From Abyssalbus ytuae (GTDB taxonomy: Bacteria > Bacteroidota > Bacteroidia > Flavobacteriales > Flavobacteriaceae), in the NCBI RefSeq assembly GCF_022807975.1, contig NZ_CP094358.1, positions 2,480,001 to 2,544,000 of the forward strand: DNA of 64,000 nt, given 5' to 3'. Positions 57,062-64,000 of the stretch are shown piece by piece. How positions within the stretch are numbered: position 1 is the stretch's first letter; each line of letters opens with the position of its first letter. The position numbers and the translations under genes are program-made. The notes beneath the pieces are model-generated. The model was not told the origin of the DNA, did not search any database, and saw nothing but the letters and a program-made list of their open reading frames with translations.

Positions 57062-60000
57062 ATGATAAAAAAAGTTAAAATTTTAGTCTTATTTTTTGCA
57101 ACATTTACAATTTCACAAGGTGTAAGTTCTCAGGAAATTGATGTTTGGAAATTAAGGGATAAAGATCATATTTCGGAAAAAAGTATAAATTCTGCAAGGA
57201 ATTATTATGATTTGGACATTATTGCTTTAAAGGAAAAACTTTCGGATGTGCCCAAAAGGATAAAGAAAGGAAAAGCTAAAAAAAGTTTTATTTATTTTCC
57301 AATGCCGGATGGGTCTAAAGAGTTGTATGAAGTTTTTGAACATTCGGTATTGTCCGAAAAACTATCTTCGAAATATCCTGAAATAAAATCTTATTATGCA
57401 ACATCTGTAAATAATTCGCTTAATACCATAAGGTTTAGTGTAGACAACTTTGGGTTTCACGGTATGGTTTTTCACAAAGGCAGTGCGTTTTACATAAACC
57501 CTGCGGGAGATGATTTGTATTATCTTGCTGCAAAAAATGATTTTCAGGAAAAAGATTTTACCTGTACTGTAGACGACAATAAATTAATTGAAGAAAGTCT
57601 TAAAGAAGCAGAGGTACAACAAAGAGCTCCTAACGATGGCCAATTGAGAACTTTTAGGTTAGCCTTAGCTTGTACTGCAGAATATGCTGCTTTTCATATA
57701 AGTGCGGCAGGTCTCTCTGCCGGTACAACCGCTCAACAAAAAGCAGCGGTGCTTTCGGCTATGAATACAACGATGACACGTGTGAATGGAATTTTTGAAA
57801 AAGAAATTTCGGTAACAATGGAGCTGGTTGACAATAATGACGACTTAATTTTTTTAGACACAGCAACAGATGGCTATACAAATTCTGATGCCTCGGAAAT
57901 GATAGATGAAAACCAGGAGATTATAGATGATATTATAGGGTTATCAAATTACGATATTGGTCATGTGTTTAGCAGGCCATCCGGTGGAGGTAGCGGTTTG
58001 GCGCAGGTAGGTTGCCCCTGTACTACCGGTAAGGCAAGAGGCGTTACAGGACTGGAAAACCCGGTAGGAGATGCTTTTGATGTGGATTTTGTATGTCATG
58101 AAATGGGACATCAGTATGGTGCTACTCACACCTTTAACAATTCATGTAGTAACAACAGAACTAATATTACAGCAGTTGAGCCGGGCAGCGGATCTACCAT
58201 TATGTCTTATGCCGGAATATGCTCCCCTTTGGTGGCAGAGAATGCCAGCCCGTATTTTCATACGGTGAGTATCACCCAAATGTGGTTAAATATAACCGAG
58301 GGGAACAGTACCTGTGCAGCACCCACCACCACAGGAAATAGTGTGCCTGTTGTTAGTGCAGGTAATGATTATACCATACCCAAAGGAACACCGTTTGTTC
58401 TTAAAGGCGAGGCATCAGACTCAGATGGTGACAATATAACCTATTGTTGGGAACAAATTGATAATCAGGTGGGGGAAATGCCCCCCGTTTCCACAGCCGA
58501 AAGCGGACCGGTATTCAGGTCCAGGCTTCCTGTTACATCTCCTTACAGATATTTTCCTCAAACTCAGGATATCTTAGACAATAATTTGTCACCAACCTGG
58601 GAAGTTATACCTACGGTAGGCAGAGAATTAAACTTTTCATTGTTAGTAAGAGATAATAATACCACGGGAGGGCAATCGGGAAGGGACGATATGAAGATAA
58701 TTGTAGATGATAATTCAGGCCCTTTTATGATAACTTCACAAACTACATCATCAACATTTAGTGAAGGCGAAATAATGACCATAACCTGGGATGTGGCCAA
58801 CACTACTTTGGCGCCTGTAAATGCAGAATTTGTTGATATTTATTTTATTGTTAACGGAGATTTTGACAACCCGGTGAGTATAGAGCAAAGTGTTCCTAAC
58901 GATGGTTCTCAAAGTATTGTAGTGCCTACCGGGCTAACCTCTTCTGCCGTAAGGGTAATGATAAAGGGCTCGGATAACATTTTTTTTGCTATAAATGAGG
59001 CTGATTTTACTATTCAGCAAAGTGAATTTGTTTTAGATTTTGATGCTGTTGATTTTAATATTTGCAATACGGAAACAGGTTTTAGTTTCCAGTTTACTTA
59101 CAATACTTTTGGCGGGTTTAATGAAGTGACCTCTTTTACCTCATCGGGAGAACCTTCCGGACTGAGCGTTTCTTTCAACCCTACAACGGCTGTAAATAAT
59201 AATGATGTGGTAGAGGTTACAGTCTCGGGGACCGATAACCTGGCTATGGGTAGTTACAGTTTTGCAATACAGGCAACCTCAGGTAGTACTACTCTGAATT
59301 ATCCCATAGGATTGAATATTTTTTCTCCGGTTGTTGAAGACCCGGTATTGTTGCTTCCGTTGGATAATTCAGTTGATCTGCCTAAAAAAGAAGTCTTATC
59401 ATGGCAGGAAGATACTAATGCGCTTCAGTATGAAATTCAAATTTCCGAATCAGTTAATTTTTCAACAATAACTGAACAAGGAGCTACTATAGCCAATGCG
59501 TATGCCCCTCAAAACCTGGAATACGGTTCTCAATATTTTTGGAGAGTAAAAACAATAAATGACTGCGGAGAGAGTAGCTACAGCACTCCTTTTTCTTTTA
59601 CTACAATAAATGTTTCCTGTGTGAATTTTGTAAATGATAAATCAATTTCCATAGATAATGTTAATGCCAATACAATAACATCAGTAATGCAGGTGCCATA
59701 CGAAGGAAAAGCAGAAAATATTACGGTAGAACTTGATATAAGCCATACCTGGGTTGAAGATTTAACGGTTAACTTAACCTCACCTACAGGAAAGACAGTT
59801 ACATTATTATCAGGGCAATGCGGGGATGGTCAAAATATAAAAGCGGTTTTCGATGATGAGGCTTCTTTTCTTACTTGTCTTGATAATCCTGTAATTTCAG
59901 GCAATATAAAACCCGTGGGAACACTTTCTTCTTTTAAAGATGAAGAAATTAACGGTGGATGGACCTTAACCGTTATAGATGGTGTAACGGGCGATGGGGG

Positions 60001-60775
60001 AGCATTGAACTCCTTTTCAATTAATATTTGTATTCAGGGAGATGAACCGATATTGAATTTGCCTGCAAACAACTTTACTGTAAGCTCTTTGAGTGAATCG
60101 TGTGTGGGAAATAATGACGGAGAAATAAAGATTGAAACATTCTATAATTTAAATTTTACTGCGAGCCTGTTAACCGGAGGCAGTTCAGCACCCAAACAAT
60201 TTAGTACCGAAACCCAATTCACTAACTTGTCGGCAGGAGAATATCAGGTATGTGTTACTTTGGACGAAGAGCCTGATTTTGAACAATGTTTTACCCTTAA
60301 TTTGAAACAACCCGAGTCATTATCCGTTTTCTCTAAAGTAGATACACAAAACAAAGTTGTTAATTTAAATATGGAAGGCGGGACTACTTACAATATCGAA
60401 TTAAATGGAGAAATTATAACCCAAACCTCACAAAGTAACATAGTCGTGTCGCTTAAGGAAGGGGTAAACTTAATGAAAATTACTACCAATAAGGAATGCC
60501 AGGGATTGTATGAAGAAGAATTTTTTATATTCAACAACTCCGTTGCTTATCCTAATCCTTTTGACTCCAAAATTACTTTTAATACACGATATGATAATAA
60601 GTTAATCACCCTTATTATCTACACAATTTCAGGAGAAAAAATATACCAGGGAAGTTTAACAACTGACCAAGCGGGTGAAGCAAGTATAGACTTAAACAAT
60701 CTTCCCGAAGGAATATATTTTGCCACAATAAAAGGTGAAGGCATCAAGGCTACACATAAAATAATAAAACAATAA
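57062..60775 (+). CDS. secreted reprolysin-like zinc metalloprotease with P-domain and T9SS sorting tail
   Basis: The 1237-residue precursor has a signal peptide (to about residue 24), a pro-region and a metzincin catalytic domain with zinc motif HEMGHQYGATH (His346, His350, His356; catalytic Glu347) and Met-turn IMSYAG near 380. The middle contains Ig-like and Fn3-like modules (PVVSAGNDYTIPKGTPFVLKGEASDSDGD; LSWQEDTNALQYEIQIS). A proprotein-convertase P-domain spans about 850-995 (ITVELDISHTWVEDLTVNLTSPTGK). The C-terminus is a type A T9SS tail (YPNPFDSKITF...GIYFATIKGEG...HKIIKQ). It is exported by the gliding-associated T9SS and attached or released at the surface. The next lipoprotein gene starts 14 nt later. 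Confidence 0.93.
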   Translation: MIKKVKILVLFFATFTISQGVSSQEIDVWKLRDKDHISEKSINSARNYYDLDIIALKEKLSDVPKRIKKGKAKKSFIYFPMPDGSKELYEVFEHSVLSEKLSSKYPEIKSYYATSVNNSLNTIRFSVDNFGFHGMVFHKGSAFYINPAGDDLYYLAAKNDFQEKDFTCTVDDNKLIEESLKEAEVQQRAPNDGQLRTFRLALACTAEYAAFHISAAGLSAGTTAQQKAAVLSAMNTTMTRVNGIFEKEISVTMELVDNNDDLIFLDTATDGYTNSDASEMIDENQEIIDDIIGLSNYDIGHVFSRPSGGGSGLAQVGCPCTTGKARGVTGLENPVGDAFDVDFVCHEMGHQYGATHTFNNSCSNNRTNITAVEPGSGSTIMSYAGICSPLVAENASPYFHTVSITQMWLNITEGNSTCAAPTTTGNSVPVVSAGNDYTIPKGTPFVLKGEASDSDGDNITYCWEQIDNQVGEMPPVSTAESGPVFRSRLPVTSPYRYFPQTQDILDNNLSPTWEVIPTVGRELNFSLLVRDNNTTGGQSGRDDMKIIVDDNSGPFMITSQTTSSTFSEGEIMTITWDVANTTLAPVNAEFVDIYFIVNGDFDNPVSIEQSVPNDGSQSIVVPTGLTSSAVRVMIKGSDNIFFAINEADFTIQQSEFVLDFDAVDFNICNTETGFSFQFTYNTFGGFNEVTSFTSSGEPSGLSVSFNPTTAVNNNDVVEVTVSGTDNLAMGSYSFAIQATSGSTTLNYPIGLNIFSPVVEDPVLLLPLDNSVDLPKKEVLSWQEDTNALQYEIQISESVNFSTITEQGATIANAYAPQNLEYGSQYFWRVKTINDCGESSYSTPFSFTTINVSCVNFVNDKSISIDNVNANTITSVMQVPYEGKAENITVELDISHTWVEDLTVNLTSPTGKTVTLLSGQCGDGQNIKAVFDDEASFLTCLDNPVISGNIKPVGTLSSFKDEEINGGWTLTVIDGVTGDGGALNSFSINICIQGDEPILNLPANNFTVSSLSESCVGNNDGEIKIETFYNLNFTASLLTGGSSAPKQFSTETQFTNLSAGEYQVCVTLDEEPDFEQCFTLNLKQPESLSVFSKVDTQNKVVNLNMEGGTTYNIELNGEIITQTSQSNIVVSLKEGVNLMKITTNKECQGLYEEEFFIFNNSVAYPNPFDSKITFNTRYDNKLITLIIYTISGEKIYQGSLTTDQAGEASIDLNNLPEGIYFATIKGEGIKATHKIIKQ

Positions 60776-60789
60776 ATGAGCATAAACCT

Positions 60790-61461
60790 ATGAAAAAAAG
60801 TCAGTTAATTATTATATTCTCATTCTTATTACTTTCTTGCAGCAACGGGGATGACGGACCTCCTTCTCCGGCCGCAGCAAGCTTAATATCTCCCGAAAAT
60901 AATTCGGAATGCACTACGGGAACCGATGTTAATGATAGCCAAAGTTCAGTGACATTCCATTGGAATGCAGCCAATAATACAGATAGTTACGAGATAACAA
61001 TTACTAACCTTATTACAAATTCATCAGTTAATTTGAAATCGTCGGCTACATCAGTTGAAACGGTGTTAGATAAAAGTGTCCCCTATTCCTGGTTTGTTAC
61101 ATCGATTGGCAGTTCCAATCAAACAGCACAAAGTGAAACATGGAAGTTTATGAATGCCGGGGGAACAATTTCATATGCTCCTTTTCCTGCTGATTTGATT
61201 TCTCCTGCTTCAGAAGCGGTAATAACAGGCGCATCTGTTAATTTTTCATGGGAGGGTAGTGATGTTGATAATGATATTGTGGGTTATGACCTGTTACTGG
61301 ATACCACCAACCCTCCATCCAATGTGGTTATGTCTGATATAACTGAACAATCTGTTAGTGTTTCTTCTTTGACCGCAGGAGTTTATTACTGGAGGGTAAT
61401 AACAAGTGATGAAGAAGGTAATGCATCAAAATCAGTTATTTACCAGTTTGAAAAACAATAG
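60790..61461 (+). CDS. lipoprotein with two fibronectin III-like modules
   Basis: A lipoprotein signal ends at Cys17 (FLLLSC), followed by SNGDD. Two Fn3-like modules follow: 30-115 (AASLISPENNSECTTGTDVNDSQSSVTFHWNAANNTDSYEITI) and 125-220 (PADLISPASEAVITGASVNFSWEGSDVDNDIVGYDLLLDT), each ending in a strand like YSWFVTS or YYWRVITSDEEGN. It has no enzyme motif. Operon position directly after the protease gene suggests a surface partner or adhesin. The second domain closely resembles a Fn3 module of the protease (YFWRVKTINDCG). Confidence 0.85.
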   Translation: MKKSQLIIIFSFLLLSCSNGDDGPPSPAAASLISPENNSECTTGTDVNDSQSSVTFHWNAANNTDSYEITITNLITNSSVNLKSSATSVETVLDKSVPYSWFVTSIGSSNQTAQSETWKFMNAGGTISYAPFPADLISPASEAVITGASVNFSWEGSDVDNDIVGYDLLLDTTNPPSNVVMSDITEQSVSVSSLTAGVYYWRVITSDEEGNASKSVIYQFEKQ

Positions 61462-61720
61462 TAGTTATAAAAGTTAAGTGCGTTGCCCGGGTACCTTTAC
61501 CCGGGAAATGCTCTTCTAAAATTTATTCTCCGGTTCTTTTTTAATTTTTATCCCACCTTTTCGGGGTTGAGTATTTCTCTTTTATTTTAAACGTTAAAAA
61601 TTTGATTTACAGTTTTTTATTGTTTTGTTAAAAAATAATATGACAATATATCTTTCATTCTGTAATTCTAAAAAGGGGTAATCTTTACTTTTGTTATTAT
61701 TAAATATTTAAAAATTTTAA

Positions 61721-62485
61721 ATGAAGATTATATCTTATAATGTAAACGGGGTGAGAGCGGCTGTTAATAAAGGATTAGTAGATTGGTTAAAAACTGCCAG
61801 CCCGGATGTACTTTGTATACAGGAAACCAAAGCGTTGATTGACCAGGTTGACTTGTCATTATTTGATGAAGCCGGGTATAAATACAGTTATTGGTTTAGT
61901 GCAGAAAGAAAAGGCTATAGTGGAGTAGCAATTCTGTCAAAGACTGAGCCGGATCATATAGAATATGGAACCGGCATTGAATATATGGATGTGGAAGGAA
62001 GAAATATCCGCGCAGATTTTGGAGACCTGTCTATTATGAGTTTGTACCTCCCTTCGGGAACAAATATAGAAAGGCTGGATCATAAACTAACCTACATGGA
62101 CGATTTTCAGCACTATGTAAATGAATTAAAAAAACAAAAACCTAACCTTGTAATTTCAGGCGATTATAATATCTGTCACAGGGCAATTGATATTCACGAC
62201 CCGGTAAGAAATGCAAAAGTTTCAGGATTTCTTCCGGTAGAAAGGGAATGGATAGATAATTTTATAAACAGTGGTTTTATTGACAGTTTCAGGTTTTTTA
62301 ATAAAGAACCTCATAACTATTCATGGTGGAGCTACCGCGCCAATGCCAGAAATAATAACAAAGGCTGGCGGATAGATTACAACATGGTGGCACAACCTTT
62401 GCAAGAAAAATTAAAAAGAGCCGTTATATTACCGGAGGCTAAACACAGCGATCATTGCCCTGTTTTAGTAGAATTAGATGTATAA
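61721..62485 (+). CDS. xth: exodeoxyribonuclease III
   Basis: Xth repairs abasic sites and blocked 3' ends. The chain of 254 residues has ISYNVNGVRAAVNKGLVDWLKTASPDVLCIQETKA (catalytic Glu), SGDYNICHRAIDIHDP (Asp/Asn pair), WRIDYNMVAQPL and the ending SDHCPVLVELDV with the catalytic Asp-His. It belongs to the endonuclease/exonuclease/phosphatase superfamily and is cytoplasmic. A TACTTTTG box (61686-61693) may be its -7 element. The OmpA lipoprotein gene starts 6 nt after the stop. Confidence 0.95.
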   Translation: MKIISYNVNGVRAAVNKGLVDWLKTASPDVLCIQETKALIDQVDLSLFDEAGYKYSYWFSAERKGYSGVAILSKTEPDHIEYGTGIEYMDVEGRNIRADFGDLSIMSLYLPSGTNIERLDHKLTYMDDFQHYVNELKKQKPNLVISGDYNICHRAIDIHDPVRNAKVSGFLPVEREWIDNFINSGFIDSFRFFNKEPHNYSWWSYRANARNNNKGWRIDYNMVAQPLQEKLKRAVILPEAKHSDHCPVLVELDV

Positions 62486-62491
62486 ATTAGA

Positions 62492-63457
62492 ATGTTTATG
62501 ATGAGGAATATTTTCAGTGGAATTATAGTTTTATTATTAACATCTTCCTGCATATCAACGAAAGTTTTTAATGATTTAAAAGCTGATTATGACACTATGA
62601 AGATGGAAAGAGACAGGTTGGTCGAAGAAAAAGGTGAACTCCAATCAGCAAATAATAAGTTGAAAAATGATTTGTCTTCTTTACAGGAAGCATATGATAA
62701 AGCAGTGGCCGAAAGAGACAGGTTACGACAAGATTATGAGGCGGTTTCCAACAATCTTAAAAATTTACAGGCTTCGTATAATGCTTTAGAAAAAAACAGT
62801 AATTCGGCAATTGCTGAAAATGTAAAAGCAAACCGAAATTTATTATCCCAACTGGAAGAAAAAGAAAAAGCCCTGGCGGCTGAAAGAGCAAGGTTAAACG
62901 AATTGCAAAGACAATTGGATGCACGGTCGCGAAGGGTAGATGAGCTGGAAAATGTGATCGCTGCCAAAGATGCATCAATGAAACAGCTAAAAGATGCTAT
63001 ATCAAAGGCATTACTGGATTTTGAAGGCAAAGGATTAACCGTAGAACAAAGAGATGGTAAAGTATACGTTTCCATGGAAAATAAACTTTTATTTGAAAGT
63101 GGTAGTTGGGCTGTAGGGAGTGAAGGAAGAAGGGCTGTGGAGCAATTAGGGAATGTGTTGGCACAAAATCCGGATATTGCAATTTTGATAGAAGGACATA
63201 CCGATAATGTACCATATCGTGGTAACGACCATATAAGTGGTAATTGGGACCTTTCCACAAAGCGGGCTACTGCTATTGTAAAAATTCTCATGGAAAACAA
63301 GAATATAAAACCTGATAATTTAACCGCAGCAGGCAGGGGAGAGTATATACCCGTAGCCCCCAACGATACAGCAGAAGGAAAAGCAAAAAACAGACGGATA
63401 GAAGTCATTCTTACCCCTAAGCTTGATGAAATTACAAAGCTTTTAAGTGAAATTTAG
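62492..63457 (+). CDS. OmpA family lipoprotein with periplasmic coiled coil
   Basis: The lipoprotein signal ends at Cys20 (LLTSSC); MMRNIF two codons in is an alternative start. Residues 25-170 are an uninterrupted coiled coil with repeated RLxxExxxLxxxxxxL heptads. The OmpA peptidoglycan-binding domain lies at about 190-310: FESGSWAVGSEGRRAVEQLG, LIEGHTDNVPYRGN, NWDLSTKRATAIV and AAGRGEYIPVAPNDTAEGKAKNRRIEV. It probably links the outer membrane to the cell wall. A strong terminator follows. Confidence 0.93.
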   Translation: MFMMRNIFSGIIVLLLTSSCISTKVFNDLKADYDTMKMERDRLVEEKGELQSANNKLKNDLSSLQEAYDKAVAERDRLRQDYEAVSNNLKNLQASYNALEKNSNSAIAENVKANRNLLSQLEEKEKALAAERARLNELQRQLDARSRRVDELENVIAAKDASMKQLKDAISKALLDFEGKGLTVEQRDGKVYVSMENKLLFESGSWAVGSEGRRAVEQLGNVLAQNPDIAILIEGHTDNVPYRGNDHISGNWDLSTKRATAIVKILMENKNIKPDNLTAAGRGEYIPVAPNDTAEGKAKNRRIEVILTPKLDEITKLLSEI

Positions 63458-63515
63458 CGGCTTTTCATTTTAATTTTTTTTAACATTTACGCTGATTAAA
63501 ATATTTAACTTTAAG

Positions 63516-63545
63516 ACCTCTTTTGCCAGAAAAGAGGTTTTTTAA
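63516..63545 (+). terminator. terminator after OmpA gene
   Basis: Nine-bp stem ACCTCTTTT/AAAAGAGGT with a 5-nt loop, followed by TTTTTT. Confidence 0.88.
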
Positions 63546-63573
63546 CTAATCAACTTTAAATTTTATAACTTTC

Positions 63574-64000
63574 ATGAAGTACACAAAACTTCCCGGAACC
63601 GATATTGATGTTAGTAAAATATGCCTGGGAACCATGACCTGGGGTAAGCAAAATACAGAAGCAGACGGACATGAACAAATGGATTATGCTTTAAACCAAG
63701 GAATTAATTTTTTTGATACTGCGGAGTTGTATGCGATACCTATTGAAAAAGAAACCCAGGGAGAAACCGAAAAAATTATAGGAACCTGGTTCAAAAAAAC
63801 CGGAAACCGTGATAAAATTATACTCGCTTCAAAAATTGCAGGCCCCGCCAGCCAGAACAGACATTTTATCAGGGAAGAAGGCTTTACCAAAAAGGCTTTT
63901 GACAATGCAATTCACGGGAGTTTAAAAAGATTGCAAACGGATTATATTGATCTTTACCAGCTACATTGGCCCGACAGAAAAGCAAATTTTTTTGGAAGAA
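63574..64000 (+). CDS. tas: aldo/keto reductase, Tas-like (cut by window end)
   Basis: The first 142 residues are present. They match E. coli Tas closely: LGTMTWGKQNTEADGHEQMDYALNQGINFFDTAELYAIP, ETQGETEKIIGTWFKKTGNRDKIILASKIAGP and SLKRLQTDYIDLYQLHWPDR. The catalytic tetrad of the family is in view: Asp in FFDTAE, Tyr in ELYAI, Lys in ASKIAG and His in QLHWP. It is an NADPH-dependent oxidoreductase with a TIM barrel. The substrate is not known with confidence even for Tas. The gene continues past 64000. Confidence 0.92.
   Translation, partial: MKYTKLPGTDIDVSKICLGTMTWGKQNTEADGHEQMDYALNQGINFFDTAELYAIPIEKETQGETEKIIGTWFKKTGNRDKIILASKIAGPASQNRHFIREEGFTKKAFDNAIHGSLKRLQTDYIDLYQLHWPDRKANFFGR

Noticed and set aside
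62734-63408. 224-aa open frame on the minus strand opposite the OmpA lipoprotein gene
   Set aside because: The translation is Ser/Phe/Leu-rich low complexity, produced by the Glu/Lys/Ala coiled-coil codons of the real gene on the other strand.

Overview
The window looks like chromosomal DNA of a low-GC marine or soil Bacteroidota, most likely family Flavobacteriaceae. The pointers are a SusC/SusD pair, a secreted metalloprotease with a type IX (T9SS) sorting tail, many Bacteroidota-type lipoproteins, an exonuclease domain fused to the N-terminus of DnaE, an OlsF-type double acyltransferase, promoters of the TTTG-N18-TAnnTTTG type, and few Shine-Dalgarno sequences. No phage, IS transposase, rRNA or CRISPR array was seen. 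One tRNA (Leu, anticodon CAA) is present.

Region 1 (1-17.7 kb) is an accessory patchwork of single genes on both strands: RidA-like and LRR lipoproteins, an orphan NqrC, an alpha/beta hydrolase, Crp/Fnr, GNAT, a beta-propeller lipoprotein, an ECF41-like sigma factor, DinB, PhzF-TauE, a methyltransferase, a TetR repressor and a TonB receptor. Five intergenic sites here share one layout, TGTCACAT or a close variant, then 16 bases, then GTCT. Each points into a gene (LRR lipoprotein, nqrC, GNAT, dinB, phzF-tauE) and the sigma gene lies among them. This matches the known ECF41 promoter type and suggests a local regulon. The sigma factor stops just where the regulatory SnoaL-like tail of ECF41 proteins should begin. 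The TetR gene sits between two copies of a 14-bp operator. The TonB receptor sits between two copies of a small membrane-protein gene plus a 39-nt repeat, and has a metal-box-like palindrome upstream.

Region 2 (17.8-27.6 kb) starts with housekeeping genes (tRNA-Leu, prs, rplY, pth). A SusC-SusD-surface glycan-binding operon follows, preceded by two LacI-type operators but with no glycoside hydrolase or regulator beside it.

Region 3 (27.6-39.8 kb) holds dnaE, a TerB-like gene and a four-gene minus-strand operon: a coiled-coil protein, a longin/roadblock-like protein, a Rab-like small GTPase and a hybrid histidine kinase. This appears to be a cytoplasmic G-protein/two-component signalling module and is one of the most interesting loci here. 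GNAT, aspartate kinase and olsF follow.

Region 4 (39.8-47.8 kb) has an ars operon (arsR, DUF6428, arsN-like, arsC) with no efflux permease, then small accessory genes. These include TM2, VOC, DUF1801, a beta-propeller lipoprotein, XRE regulators, a SymE-like toxin next to a divergent XRE gene, and a coupled DUF6978-DUF1828 pair. Dispersed intergenic repeats run through this part.

Region 5 (47.8-64 kb) is mostly core: a SerA-like dehydrogenase, mgtE, rsmA, a DUF4286 gene, a TPR protein, serS, ribF with an overlapping HTTM gene, a T9SS metalloprotease with a partner lipoprotein, xth, an OmpA lipoprotein, and a Tas-like aldo/keto reductase cut by the window end.
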